Assembly (NCBI GenBank): GCA_963969395.1
Contig: OZ017801.1
Span: 4,280,501 to 4,344,500 of the forward strand
Length of the DNA: 64,000 bases
Origin: Pseudoscleropodium purum
Taxonomy: Eukaryota; Streptophyta; Bryopsida; Hypnales; Brachytheciaceae
Direction of reading: 5' to 3'
This document shows, in pieces, positions 12,568-26,025 of this stretch (the first letter of the stretch is position 1; each line of letters starts with the position of its first letter). The notes under the pieces were generated by a model, which made no database searches, was not told the origin of the DNA, and was given only the letters and a program-made list of their open reading frames with translations. The translations under genes and the position numbers were made by a program.

Positions 12568-15127
12568 TTCATAGTGGCTCTGTAGTCACATTCACCAACT
12601 GGCCTTATCCTATCCTCTCCATATAGCAAGGTCCTATTTTTATTTTTATTTTTTGTTTATGAAATAAAACATTGTGGAAGTGACTCATAGGGGTCCTAGA
12701 AGTCATTAAATAGTCATTGAGAAGTGACATGCAATTGCAAAATATGACCATGCACTACTCGCCCACAACTATGCCATCTTCATGCAATTTCTAGTCGGCC
12801 ATGTCATGTCTTGTCATCTATGATGTTGTTAACGAAATGTTGTAGATGAATTGTACAACTCATTAAATCTTCATCTAGTAGTTGCCGTTGCTATTGCAGC
12901 ATGACTCAAATGTTGTGGAGATTAGCCTTGTGGTGCAATTAGGGAAGTCAAGTGATTCTGTAGTTACAAAAAGTGTGCAATCATTCTTTTGCAATCACAA
13001 TGATGGCCATTTTTTTGTGGTATATCCGTCAAGGAAGATACATCAATCCATACCTTTGCCATTTGGGCTCCTATTTATTTGTTGATTTCTCTTCTATATA
13101 TTACCCATACTTCTATCTATATCCTTATTTTAGCCACAAAACTTCAAAAATCATCAAAAGGATAAAACAAGTTTCACTCTTCCATAAAACAATTTAACCA
13201 AATTCATATCAAATGTGAAAATATCTCAAAGGGTAAAAATTATGGAGAATGGAACCCACCTAACTTCAAATAGAGTTAATTAAAACCTCATGAAAACAAA
13301 ATCAATCACCAAGTGGTAGACTTGGTTGGCTAATTAAGTTTTATCCGTGCCAATCGGTTCAATTTCAAGCCTTGGTGGACTTTATGAGTGACATAAGCTT
13401 AGGTGGCTCGTGGTTTACATTGCTAGTGAGACAATGTGGAAAAGTTGTACAACTAATTGGCTACCTACTTCCTTGAGCTATGGCAAAATTTTGGACACTA
13501 GAAATTGGTAGTCAAGCTATGCCATTAAACAAAACCGTGGTTCTCACCTTGACATGTCGTTTCTACCCTAATCATTTTCTTCAAGTGAGCTCAATCAAAT
13601 CCAACCAAAATAAAAATTAAATGAATGTTTTTCATAAGAGAAAATTTACATTGTGACAATGAGCTGGCTGAATTATATAAACAATAATAAATTGGATTTG
13701 CTAGTTTTATTCTAATTTATAGCTTCAAAAAGAGATTTGAATTGTTCTATTATAACTTATGATTGAACATATTTATTCTATTTACTAGTGTGATACTAAT
13801 TTATCAAAGGCACACTATTTTGAATTAATATAGGTTGAAATAATATTATAGTGTATTAATTTTCAAAAAAATAATAAATTTGGTGGCACTAATTTTCTAG
13901 GTGATGCTAATTTTTTCCATCACTATTAGAACAAATTAGTGCAATTATGGATTGATTGAGCATTCATTTTGCTCTCATGCCCACGAGAATTAATTCAAAG
14001 TGGTGATCAAGTAGCATTTGGACTATCTTGAGATTTGTGATTTTATAAACTCTTTAGATCAAACACAACAACACTGTTTTTAATGTGGTTCTATGGCACT
14101 TAGCTAAACACTTACAAGACATTTGGTTAGGTATGGTTGATTGTGGGAGTGTGGAGTGGGATGTTACTAACAGACTTATTGAAAAGCATCCTAAGCAAAT
14201 AAAGGCTTCATTGGATCGCTTTGAGAATAGATGGCACTGCCATAACTTGTTTGCAGAGATAATTGATATGAAACCTCGGTGAATTCTTTTTAGTCCCAAA
14301 GTCAGCCTTGTTTTTGAATTGCCTTAGAGGTACAACACCTTAGAGGTAGTTGCTACCGAGGAATACCCATTTATGACTTGTGTAATTTAGTTTCGTCTAC
14401 TATTCAATCTTAGGCTGCTCATAGAGCCTAGGTGCTTGTATTTTTCATCCTTGCAATAAAAGGTCTCTTTAATTTGTGTAAAAAAGAGTATTATATTAGG
14501 TCAAAGCTAGACTAATCGGCATTGCATTAGGAAATATTCACTTGAACTAATAAATCTATGTCATACTATTATTTACAATGAATGATTGGTCTTCATCTTT
14601 GTTTTGAATGCTATACTTTGAGGTTCTAAAATGATGGCACTTAGACTTGTGTATTATTAGTTGCATATGTATAGATGAGAAGAAGGTTAATCTTGGTGAA
14701 TGAAGCCATGTGTTGGGAATGGCTCAACTATCTAACACAAGGAGGGGGTATTGAATCCCATCATGGAAAATGTACATATTGGGTATATGTATCCATGATT
14801 GGTGTCGTGGGATCATCTAAATATTGACTACATTTTATGCACTCAACATCCAATATGAGTTGCATGTGTAAGCCTCGTGCATTTAGATGACAAATTTTGT
14901 GCTTGATGCTTTAGTTAGTATATAGACCTAGTAAAGAATAAATTTGTTCCTTCCCCCTATAAATTCTCAAGTTCCTATATGAGTGATATAATGATAAGGT
15001 TTGATCCTTTATCATAGTTGGATGGACCACAATGTCAAGCACTCATGAACATCTAAGTATGAACTCATGATCACTTCATTAGTGTGTCAAGGTTGCAAGG
15101 GCTTTTTTTGTGGATCAAATATTTGAT
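12568..15127. other. Intergenic DNA left of the large palindrome
   Basis: AT-rich with no recognised gene. An open frame at 14,085-14,282 (plus) has balanced amino-acid composition but overlaps an opposite-strand frame and matches no family I know. The right edge is where similarity to arm A2 starts. Confidence 0.4.
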
Positions 15128-18100
15128 ATGTTGTTTTTGTTTCGTAACCTTTTCTAATCCTTGAATTTTGTTATTAATTCTTGAATTTTTTTAATCTTCT
15201 ATGATATTTGAAATATACATTCAATGTTTTTTCTTGATGCTTAAATTTACATTAGTGCTTCCATTGAAATTCTTCATTTATGTAATAAAAAATGCTTTTT
15301 GTTGTAATTTTTATATTTGAAACTAGTGAATGGTATAAATAAATAGAGTTACAAAGTTGTATAAGTCCTCAAACTCCACTATAAATACGAAGAGCACATA
15401 ACTTCCATCTATCAAGGTGGAAGAAAAGTGTGAACTTTAAATGCTATCTACCTACCTCTACCCCCACCTTGCACATGTATGCCAAATGCACATGATAGTG
15501 CTTTTGCTATCTATTATACAAAATTGCCTCGCCAATTTGCACAATATAATAACTTATGCAAGTTAGTATTTTATTGTGGGGAATGAAGATGAATATCTAA
15601 GTGGAATAATGTATAAGTTCTCTTGGACTCAAACTAGGTTATATTTATAAAATCAATATATTTGTAATTATTCATTTATTCTTCTACTTAGAGAATAAGG
15701 TAGGTTGATTTATTTGGTGATACCTTTTTGGAAGGTCCACTTAAATTCCTAAATTTTCGAATAAGAAAGTGACTCCCTCCAAATCAAGGAATTGAAGTGA
15801 ACCTTTTTATAAAAGTATTCCTCAATAAAAAAACTAAAAGTAAGGCAACACAACTATAAAATGGAGGATTGGGGGGAGGACCGACAATGTAGAACCTATG
15901 CATACAAAAAGTACACATATGGAAGTTTTGCCATTTCTATTGAAGGGATAAATTCTTTCAATGCTTAAGCTGACTAAGTTATGGAAGGAATACCTTCAAA
16001 AATATCATAAAAACATTGAAAGAGAGGACAAAATACAAGAATAAAAAATTGATTCAACAAGGTAGCTTCTTCAAAGCTATTTTAATTGTATGCAAGTTAT
16101 ATGCATATCAAAAAAGATTTAGCAACTAGAAGATTTCTTAGATTGAATTTGAGCAATAGCCCACAAAGGTTGTTACTTGGTCTAATTTCAACCAATGCTA
16201 AACTTTGTTGAATCCTAGAATATCCCATTCGGTTGCATGCAAAGGAAGGGGGGGGGGGGCACTAAGCATAGTACTAAATGGCTTCATTCTTAAATGGCAT
16301 CAAATTCTCTCTACAAGTAATTTTTTTTTCAATCATTCAAGCCATTAATGGCATAAAGACCAACACACATATAGAGATATTGTACCTTCCGTGATAATTC
16401 AATTAAAATATTATGCTAAATGTATTATCAAAGATATTGTAGACAAAATTGACATTATAGTATTTTTAAGCAATTGAGAGAACTGACCATATTTTCTATG
16501 GTCAAAATGATGGAATCATTGTTGTTATTTTTGAATTGGGTCAAAGAAGTGTCTTTCAGCAAGCTCATGATCATAAACAAGGTTGTTATTGAAGTAAGAA
16601 AAAGACAAAAATGATGTGAGGGTAATTAACCATCCAACTATAGAAGAGATATTGAGAGAGATGCTCAACTCAACTATATCTCTTTTATCCACCAAGTTAC
16701 ATAATATACTACCTAGATGTTTATCTATATTCCGCAAATTGTGTAGAGACTCACCAAAAGTATTGTGTACATACTTACTAGTGATTTAGCTTTGATCATG
16801 TCATTCCCATAGTTGTCTAGTTACAAATGTGTGATAGACCTTTGGCTAACAAGCTATGTGGCAAGGACTATGGGCTAAAATGAAAAGATGATTGGATGCT
16901 TTATCCCTCTTTGTTATTGTATAATTGGGAGCCACTTTTTTTTTGGCAAAACATAGAAATCAAAGATGTCTAGGACTTCATTTTGAAATTTTCTCATGTA
17001 ATTTTTTTAAAATTTTTTCAAAACTCAAAACTCACTTTGCTTTTGAGCTACTATACAAAAGTTATGTGTAATGGAGTGAAAGGGATCAATATTGATGCTA
17101 AATTCATCAACATTAACCTTTCATTTTTAATAGAAATTTCACTATAATTTTTTTGTTATGATATTTGACCATTAATTCATTATATGTAATATGTCATTAT
17201 TTTTTCAACAATTTAATGGACATCTAGTTTGGATTTCAAATGAAAATTTGGCATAGATTAGAGTGAGATAAAGTTGGATAAAATATTCAACTTTTTTAAT
17301 TACATCAAATTTTAAGTTTGAATGTAGTTACAATGTATTTTAGAGTGATGTATATGAAGTTGAATTGTTGTTGGATTTATAAGCTTTAAATTTATATAAG
17401 TCTAGAAACTACAATCTTTTGAAGTTGGAATTTGAATGAAAGAGAAGAGGTGTTTATTATTTTCAAAGTGCTATATAATAATTTATTTGAACCTTATATG
17501 TAGTTGTAACATGACTAACATGAAAGTTGACTAAGGTCATAGGAGTTGATACAAAAGCATGATTCTATATATAACATATTTGGTGTTAATTTGTACTAAA
17601 ATACAATCAAAGACATATTTAATTAAATAGTAGGATGTTTATAAGAATCAATGGGTTTTTTTTTTATCACCGGTAGCATAATAGACTTACCACTTGCTTT
17701 AACTTTTGAAGCATGAACCCAATGAATTAAAAAAAATTTATATTGGAAATGGATGTTTCCATTGTAATTATATCCCTTATATTTGTAGAGATTATAAAAT
17801 ATCATTTTATATTTAAAAGTCCATTTTATTAACTTGTCATACTTTCAAACTTAGTGGTTTTGGGTACTTTTAATATCCAAAGGTAATGATTTAGAGTTGA
17901 AATTTTTATGGCCTACTCCCAAAATAGGTGGGCATATTCTATATTAGGAGCATTTTAAAATAGCTTACTTTATATTTTTCACATTTGTGTAAATTAATAA
18001 AGCTCTTTGGCCCTTGTACTTCTAAACATTCAAGATGGTTTTGACTTCATTCTTTTATGAAATTTTATTACCATTAAGTCCTAAAAAATGACCAATTATG

Positions 18101-20447
18101 GTTTTTTTACCACTATAGTAGAATTATTATAATTCAAAAACCTCAATATACTCCTTTTTTGCAAAAAAAATAGGATTTAATATATTCAAGTTTGTACAAT
18201 CAATATTGCAAAGTACTCACGAAGCACTTTTGTTGATAGTACAATAGATTTACAATATAATTGACAATCCAAAGTTCATGTAAGAACTTTCCCTTCTAGG
18301 ACTCATTGTATTCAATATTAGAGTCCTAGTTTTCATGAAAACACAACAAAATTGACCCATCTTTTTTGCAAGTACCTATTTTTTTATTTTATTTATCCTT
18401 AAAGTTCTAGCCTTCAGTAATTTTTTTTGTTAAAATTGCCCCAAAACTACTATTTCTTTTACAAAGAATAAACTTTAGAAAAAATCATTTTAGATATATT
18501 TGAGCATATTAATAAAGATCTTGCACTACGGTAGTTTAGAAATATATGAATTTTTAAAAACTTTGACCATATAGATTAGAAGAAATTAGTGTTTATGCTT
18601 ACCAAAATCCATTTTTTGGTGCTTTGAAATTTTGGGCAAGTTCACTAAGCCACAAATTGAATCAATTGTGTAGCAATATATTCTTGAAATTAAGGTATTT
18701 TCATCCTATTGCACCATTCTTCTAATTGTTTCATCTATATTTAACCCCTAAAGGACCATAAGGCAATTACAAGGCTTTTGCAACTCCATTTGTAGAAAAT
18801 TTGATATGCTAATTTTGCTAATAGCTTGTGGAATGATAACAAAGAGACCTTGGATGATTATTTCAATTGAATCCGTTGGTGTAATTTAATCGAGAAATGA
18901 TGAAGTATATGTTTATTGGTGAATGGGAAAGATAATCTAAGTTGTCACTTCACATCCTTATATTTTTTTTTTCTACATCCCAAAATTATTTGAAAAAAAT
19001 TATACATAAATATTATGATGATATGCACCCAAGGAAAAAAATCAGAGTTTTTGGAGCACTTTTGAGCATTCCAATTTCAACATTTTCATTTCAAGGTATA
19101 TACAAAGTACAGTGTGCCTAACCAAACATCTTTCATTAATTTTGTCATTCAATGGTGGCATTTTCTCAAAAATTGTGCAATTTTGTTGATCTTTTTTTCA
19201 AATAAAAGCTATATAAGTCTTCTTTCATTTCAATAGTGGTGATCATCAAAATTATTCCAACCAAATGAAGAGTTATACTTGTTATAAGAGTTAATCAAGA
19301 AAACAAGAGCTATGCAGTCTATGCTCAAACACCCTTGGTCCTTTAAAGGTTAAACCTTGAGTATGGGCACTTCTTCAAGAGCAATTTACAACTTTGTAAG
19401 TGCAATCAATGCTAGTTAAAAATTTCATTAAGGCAATTGTTGGGAGTTGAATCATTTTGTGCTTCAAGGATGTAGATAAAAAAAGTCTAGCTAGTAGCAT
19501 TTGTGATAATGTTTAAAACTTAAAAAATTCATAGAATAATTATGGTGTGAAAATGTGAGAGTAATTTTAAGAATTCTTCACTAAAAGTCGGTATTCTTTT
19601 AAGAGGGGCATTAAAACATTCTTTTCATTAAAAATAAATAATCAAAAACCAATTTCATTAAATTAGTAGAGTTTCACGACTTTGGTGTGGTTTAGCCCAA
19701 ACAATTTGAAACCAAAATCTATACTAGTCCTAGTTGTGGTCCTCAAACCAAATCTTTGTTAAGATATTTGTCAAAGTTTTGCCTTGTGGGATACCACCAA
19801 TTAGTTTAACACAATTGACCTTGTCATCATTTGCACCACCTAGTTCATGGTAGGGGTCGAAAAAATGTCATTTTTCGATGCCTTAGTCTCCACATGACAT
19901 TAGATTCAAAACCCACATAGGTGCACCTCCCTATCCTCTTCCTTGTTATTAACATGCTTATTTTGACAAGTTGAGTACTTGAACCCCAAGTGGCTAAGTG
20001 CCCTAAATCTAGCCCTCTCCCAAAAGACACTTGACCATTCTAATCCTGTACAATGGACGGTGAAAACTTCCACAACTTTCCCCAAAGTAACCCTCCCTCA
20101 CCCTCTGGTAATCTCAATGGCCACGTCTCTTGCATCTTATTTTTCAATCAACCGGATCTTAAATGGCGATTGTCGCTTGCTTCCGAAATTCATGCTGGGC
20201 GCTCAAGAGTTACCAGTGAGTTGCAAGCAACGACGTACTGAAGCACTCTTCCGGCCTTGACCAGTTGCACACGTTTCCTTCAGTGGCAAGGGATCAGTCA
20301 GTCTCCGAAACAGAGACTTGGCGGGTGTGACGATCGATACACGATTAAGAATAATTAACAAGATCGACCTCTTCAATTGTGAACCTTGAAGACTTTGACT
20401 TGCTGTTAGGGACTTTGCAATTGGGGTACAGATTGCATTGAATTTCA

Positions 20448-20595
20448 TTAAAGTACGTGGCGGTGTTCCTCGCCATTCTCGAACTTGTAGGACTCAGTCA
20501 AGCCAGGCCTGGAGCCTAAATCTAAACGCACTCTAGATTAGATAGATATATGTCAAAATAGTCGAGCCACCCGGAGCTTCATGATTTCACCAAAT
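20448..20595 (+). repeat. 148-bp direct repeat, left copy
   Basis: Matches 22,945-23,092 over 148 bp with three single-base differences (20,540 A/G, 20,569 A/G, 20,581 A/G). It has no TG...CA ends and no flanking target duplication, so it is not an LTR. Confidence 0.9.
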
Positions 20596-20872
20596 TGAAT
20601 TACATTGTTTTACATACAAAAAGTAATATTGGAAAACAAATATATGTATTCAAAAAATACAAATGACCATAATTGGTTCATTTTGTGAACCCAAATTACA
20701 TAAGAATATAAAGTACCGCTCATTGAGCAAAGAATGACATCTAAAAACTATTTTATTATTTGTGCTAATTTTTGAATTTAAAAAATGAATGATTGAAAAT
20801 CAATTGATCGATGAATGTTGTAAGCTACTAAGCTATGATGGATATGAAGTTAGATCTATTTGTAATTCCATT

Positions 20873-22188
20873 CTATTTTCCAACAACTAGAGTCCATTTT
20901 TGAACATTGTATTGTGCGCCCATTGTCCCTACAAGCTTTTGCGATACGGTGGAGACAATGGCATATCCCTTTTGGCCGAAGAAGTTTCCAGTCCCTGCCA
21001 ACACTGCCAATTGTCTATTGTTGGAGACATTGAATGATGCTCGTTGACCAACAATCTGCATATAAATCACAATAAAATCAGAAATCAATGTCACAAAAAA
21101 TTAACAAAAACACTCATTAAAATATTTAACATGCATAGTGGAATTAATTGTAAAGTAGTCTACATGTGGTGTGGAGTTGCAAGCTAAGTTTAAGCTATGA
21201 TCCTAGCAATAAATGCATCATGGTCCACTACTTCATTTTGAGTTCAAATTTAAACTCATGGTTATGGTCTTGAGCTACAATCCCTAGTTCCACACGCTAC
21301 GTACATGCTTGTGAATTTTCATTGGTGGAAGTTAAATTAGGGACAAAACTCAATAGATTTCCATTTTGGACCCAAAAGGAGATTGTTCTTAAATTCTCCA
21401 TTTTTGCTATTCAATGGAGGAAGAAATTGCAATATTTCAATTCATGCACATCAAAGTGAAAAAATGGCCATTTTAAATTCATTTTTGCTAAATTTTGGGC
21501 TTCAACTCAGTAGTGGTCCATTGCAACAAGTAGCAATGCATACTACAACAAAGCAAGTCTATTTTTAAAATCATTATTTTTATTCATTATTTATTTATTT
21601 ATTTTTCAATTTGATTTTTACTGAATTGAGAAAAAGACGTTAAGAGTTTCTTGCAACCACCCTAGTACAAACTCTTGGAAACTAGACTAGTGACATGGCA
21701 ATGCCCTTCCAACCATACTAACAGTTGATGTAATGTCCTTGAAATGCACAGTGATGTGCAGAAGCTTGGAATGAACTGGAATGGCATGCTAAGGAACATG
21801 ATCGAATCTTAATTAATGTTCGTACCTCGTAGGTGGTCTCTACCAAGTCGCCGGGCTGCTCGATAATCACCGTCACTTGCGCGCGATACTTTTGTCCGCC
21901 GTCGACCACATACAAGCCCTGCATCTTCCCAATTGCCGTAGATGCGGGGTCCGCCGTCGCCGTGAGCGGGTCGTCCACCACCACCAGAGCGCCGAACTGG
22001 AGCGCGCTCACGTTCCCACCCGGCCCAGCTACGATGCGTGCCGTCGCGTCTTTCCCGGTTTCGATCGCCTCGTGCGCGTAGAACGTCACGTTGTGCGTCT
22101 TGTGCTTCGGGTCCAGGCGAGCACTCGCACCAGACAACAGCACCACGAAGACCAGCACAACCATGTACACTGGTGGAGATGCAGCCAT
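20873..22188 (-). CDS. Dirigent protein, two exons
   Basis: Exon 1 is 22,188-21,826 and exon 2 is 21,055-20,873, joined in phase 0 (donor gag|gtacg, acceptor tgcag|att), giving about 181 residues, the usual dirigent length. A hydrophobic N-terminus ending about LLSGASA is a clear signal peptide, so the product is probably secreted to the cell wall. Exon 1 has the family core FGALVVVDDPLTATADP, then IGKMQGLYV, like the DDPLT...G+AQG signature. Exon 2 has LAGTGNFFGQKGYAIV, like the GGTGxFxxARGYA motif. Dirigent proteins steer stereospecific phenoxy-radical coupling to lignans and related compounds; the substrate here is unknown. The gene is divergent from the carbonic anhydrase 2.3 kb away. Its segment is absent from arm A2. 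Confidence 0.88.
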
Positions 22189-22189
22189 A

Positions 22190-22334
22190 GCTGATCGAAG
22201 TTAAGTAAAAGGAGCTAGTTGGATCGGAGTCACGTTCAGATGCACTTGTGGACTACGGTGATCGAAAATCGAGCTGATCGAAGTTAAGTGAAGGAGCTAG
22301 CTGGAGTCACGTACACATGCACTTGTGGACTACG
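22190..22334. promoter_or_regulatory. Imperfect tandem duplication in the dirigent 5' leader
   Basis: Two units, 22,190-22,257 and 22,273-22,334, share gctgatcgaagttaagt, ggagctag, agtcacgt and tgcacttgtggactacg. The first unit starts two bases upstream of the dirigent ATG. The location suggests 5' untranslated or proximal promoter sequence. A third, diverged version lies at 55,748-55,810. Confidence 0.7.
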
Positions 22335-22401
22335 CACTGTTGATCTAGAGAAGCATTTGCCGTTTGTACTGAAGTGTTACGCTTCTGCAAGTCTTACGCA
22401 G

Positions 22402-22408
22402 TTATATA
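22402..22408 (-). promoter_or_regulatory. Possible TATA element of the dirigent gene
   Basis: On the minus strand this reads TATATAA in the context tgtatataactgcg, about 215 bp upstream of the ATG. The distance is compatible with a leader containing the duplicated units. It is inferred from sequence only. Confidence 0.4.
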
Positions 22409-22944
22409 CATCACTGGGGTAGGGGATCCACTGGGGTATTTCCCGAGGACTCATCATCTTGCATGCGTGTTTTTCTTCAGGCGCGTTGACTACCGATTCC
22501 CGACAAAAGGTATCCTCGAATCGCTTGTCGTTAAAATTGATTGAATCTGCTCAATTAACTGATCTCCACCTGCAAAGTACCTCAAAAGATACTTCAGGGG
22601 AAATTATGCGGCGATCGGTGGTGCCTCGGGGAGGTGTATATATCCCAAACCGTGTCGAGATTCGACCTCCCTCGATCAGGAGGTTTATCTGACTCATTCC
22701 GACGTACTTGGGTGGATCCCAAATTAAGTCAACTGTTGAATGCGAGAATTGTGTGAACTCTGCAGATCAGCGGGAAAGCATCCATGGAGTAGATTTTGGA
22801 ACTAGATGTAGGTTGGGTGGAGATCGCACGCACTAGTCCTCGTCGTCCCCTGACGACTGATTCACAGAGTATGTTTTATACGAGGTGGCATGCCGTTGAT
22901 TTCAGATTCACGTGCAGACTGCACTAAGAATCGAATAAGCACAT

Positions 22945-23092
22945 TTAAAGTACGTGGCGGTGTTCCTCGCCATTCTCGAACTTGTAGGACTCAGTCAAGC
23001 CAGGCCTGGAGCCTAAATCTAAACGCACTCTAGATTGGATAGATATATGTCAAAATAGTCGAGCCGCCCGGAGCTTCGTGATTTCACCAAAT
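22945..23092 (+). repeat. 148-bp direct repeat, right copy
   Basis: Partner of 20,448-20,595. The single repeat in arm A2 (48,802-48,949) carries this copy's base at all three diagnostic positions. Confidence 0.9.
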
Positions 23093-23394
23093 GGACGTTT
23101 TCACACCTTGAACAAATCATTTCGGAGAAAGAGTCTGTAGATAGGCACTGCCCGCAAAGGAAATTTGGATCGCCTCTGATGGGTTTGGGTCGTCATGTAG
23201 GCCCGACGGTGACCGGAGCACGGTCCCACGGTGACCAGGGCCTGTCACAGATTTCATATCATTTCCAATGCGATAGAATCACAATTCAGAACAAAGAAAT
23301 TGAAGTGGTCCCCCACTGAATAAGATAGGGGTCACCAAGTGTGAACGAGAGCTGCAGCAAAGCACTCAGTCAACTTACGACTACTGACTGACCA

Positions 23395-23548
23395 AAATTT
23401 CGTTAAAATGGCGATAAATATTCCACAAACTTGGCACGCGGCAATTTTACGTTCTGAAATCTATACCTGTACTAGACTTTAGAGCTGAGGAAGGATACGA
23501 ATGGAAAAAACGGCTTCTGGAATACTGACCGCCATTTTAACGAAATTT
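23395..23548. mobile_element. Short MITE with 19-bp perfect terminal inverted repeats (arm A1)
   Basis: AAATTTCGTTAAAATGGCG at 23,395-23,413 is repeated in exact inverted form at 23,530-23,548. The similarity extends inward (gataaatattcc versus the complement of ggaatactgac). The 154-bp element lies about 0.9 kb upstream of the carbonic anhydrase start. No target duplication was recognised. The arm A2 copy is at 48,346-48,499. Confidence 0.7.
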
Positions 23549-24182
23549 CGCATCACTCTAAGTAGTAAGTGACTGCAGCTGTCTACACTTTCTGTATATT
23601 GACAGAGAAAATGCCAAGGGGAAGCTAATGGATTAAAAACTACTCCGTAGAGTTACACTCATGTAAACATGATACAAACTTGGAACGGAGTTATATAATG
23701 TGAAAATAATGGCTTCGGACGACATTTCCAAGTCAGCGTGCTTCGCAAGACTGCTGGCGACAGAAGATACGGCTGATGCTCCCGAGGTACAGCGAATGAG
23801 GACTTCAATCCAGAAATTTTCATAACTTAATCGCCGCCAGTTACTCAAGGAACGCGTAGCATGCGCAACCGGTCCTCCAAGCTAAACGCAAGGGGCATGA
23901 GAACTCATCCAACCCAGTCAGAGAATGTGCACACTCAAGATTCCAGCACAGGCGTCCACTCTGTGAACAACAAACTGAAAAGGAGTTGAGCAAGCGCCGC
24001 GTGACCAGCTACTGGCTCGGAGCCTCAGCTCCACGGACCGGCCGGGTCCACCAACATTAAACCGAGTTAAGCGCTTCCCCTTTCCGGCTCGGTAACGTCG
24101 GAAGCGGGAGGATCCTGTGTTGAAATGAAGAGCAATCAACGCGCGCAGTGAAAACTGGTACGCAAGCGACTGCTCTGGTGAG

Positions 24183-24188
24183 TATAAA
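24183..24188 (+). promoter_or_regulatory. Probable TATA box of carbonic anhydrase, arm A1
   Basis: TATAAA in the context gtgagtataaagct, 266 bp upstream of the ATG. The same box and its surroundings are conserved in the diverged relic at 55,579-55,584 although the gene body is gone there. Confidence 0.55.
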
Positions 24189-24448
24189 GCTCGATGGTCC
24201 GCATGCATCTGAACTCAAACACAACTACAAGTTGATCCTTTCGACAAGCTTGGACTCGACAGCAACCACGGACACAGATCCATTCAACCGATTGAGCACC
24301 CTCGCGCCGGATCGATCGACAGCTTTCATTTGTTTCAACCCAGTTTCGACAGATTTCTTCGCAAGTACGTACGTTCAAAATTCGAGTGTACGAGTTCCCG
24401 ATCAAGTCCGGTGTCGGTCGACTGTCAGAGCTTGAAACTGCTACAAAG

Positions 24449-26025
24449 ATGGCAAGGAGGAGCAGCTTTTACTGGACCCTTGCAGTCTGCTTGTGTCTTC
24501 AAGGCATGAGCTGTGGGGTTCTGGCGGAAGGTGAGACTCACATGCTTGTGATCGACTAGCTGCATCAGATTCGGGCTTAATTCTTTTGCCTTTGGATCCA
24601 AATACATTGATTGACCGTTTTGAAACTGATAATTATATTCATCTTGGATGTGCAGATGATGTCAGATTCACGTACGACCATGGACCCACTGGACCTGCTC
24701 ACTGGGGAGAGTTGAAATCCAACTGGACCAAATGCAAAACAGGAAAAGAACAATCGCCCATGCGGATCACTCCCAACATCATGTTCGTGGACCCTGCATT
24801 GGGTGAACTGGATGTTTCTAGCTCGAAAGATGCAGTTCCAGCCAACATCTCCATCAATGCGGGCTACGCCATTGAGGTGCCACATCATGAACTTCAGATA
24901 CTTTCATGAATTCACACCTGAAATGGAGAGCTTATTCAGGAATCAAGCTTTCAATTCGTTGTTGAGCTGAACTACCCTTCATTAACTCAGGTGATTATAA
25001 AATGGCCTGCCGCTCCATTCGTTTTCTGATGTACATGGGAACTGGATTTGGTGAGCAGGTCGCTGTGGAGAAGACCGCGGGAGTCCTGAAGATCGACGGC
25101 GTGACCTACCGACCTGCTCAGTTCCACTTCCACATGGGCAGCGAACACAAGATTCTGGGGCACAGCTTTCCAATGGAGCTGCACCAAGTGTACTCCAGTG
25201 ACGACGGCAGGAGGAGAGCAGTGATCGCCTGGCTCTTCGTCAAGGGCGCCGACAACCAATTCCTGGCCCAGGTACTACAACAACTGAAAATCTATATATA
25301 TATGTATCAATCACCACGTAATGGATAAACTAACGGTTCAATCCTCAAAATACCAATTTACACTCATCTGGCTCGCTGCTCCCAAGAATTTAGTTTTTGC
25401 ACCGATATTTGGAGTACGCCAGTGATTGAATGGGGTGCTGATGGTTGATCATGTGGTGCGCTGTGGGATTAACAGTTCGAGCGCCACCTGCCGGGTCAAA
25501 GCACTTCTCCCACCGAGTTCATGCTCGATCCCATCCACCTGCCCAAGTTCCAGAAAAGCTACGCCAGATACAAAGGCTCCCTCACCACCCCTCCCTGCAC
25601 GGAGGATATCACCTGGACCGTCATGCTGTGGAATGTAAGCTTCCTTCAGGAATCCAGTTTCCACACCATTTACTTTGCTTTCTCAGCAAGCAGTTCGTGA
25701 TTCCGAGGCCTATAATTTCTGTTCCATTCTGCGGGAATCTTCCAGACACAATTCAAGAATTTCCCAGTAGTTAATTGATGGAGCGCTTCATGGCTTGTCG
25801 TAATTGAATACATCCGAGCATCTCACCCAGCTCCTGTTGAGTGTCGACTGATCATTTTCTGCTTGTGTGGGGTCGATTTGCAGTTTCCCACCATTTCCGA
25901 GCGCCAGATTCGGCTGTTCAAGAAGGCGATGCCGGTGAGTGTACTCTCCTGCCATGCGTTCAATTGGCTACCTGCTTCTTCAATTCCAGAAAATGTTCAC
26001 AGAGGAAGCGACTGATCACGAGTAG
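24449..26025 (+). CDS. Alpha-type carbonic anhydrase, six exons (arm A1 copy)
   Basis: The exons I infer are 24,449-24,530, 24,656-24,876, 25,059-25,271, 25,476-25,634, 25,884-25,934 and 25,990-26,025. All have GT/AG borders and consistent phases, giving 253 residues. Residues 1-26 form a signal peptide ending CGVLA, implying secretion or plastid delivery through the secretory route. Exon 2 has YDHGPTGPAHWGEL and GKEQSP. Exon 3 has QFHFHMGSEH and MELHQVY, supplying the three zinc-binding His and the Glu of the active site. Exon 4 has YKGSLTTPPCTE, the family signature with the active-site Thr. The enzyme hydrates CO2 to bicarbonate. The C-terminus ends soon after the ISERQIRLF helix, without the usual RPxQxxN tail. 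It is divergent from the dirigent gene. Confidence 0.9.

Noticed and set aside
20448..23092. 148-bp repeats as LTRs of a gene-carrying retroelement, with arm A2 holding a solo LTR
   Set aside because: The repeats do not begin TG and end CA, there is no flanking target duplication in either arm, and no primer-binding site or polypurine tract was seen.
24136..25664. Minus-strand ORFs opposite carbonic anhydrase and their mirror images in arm A2
   Set aside because: Shadows of the exons; the plus-strand exons carry the family motifs with consistent splice phases.
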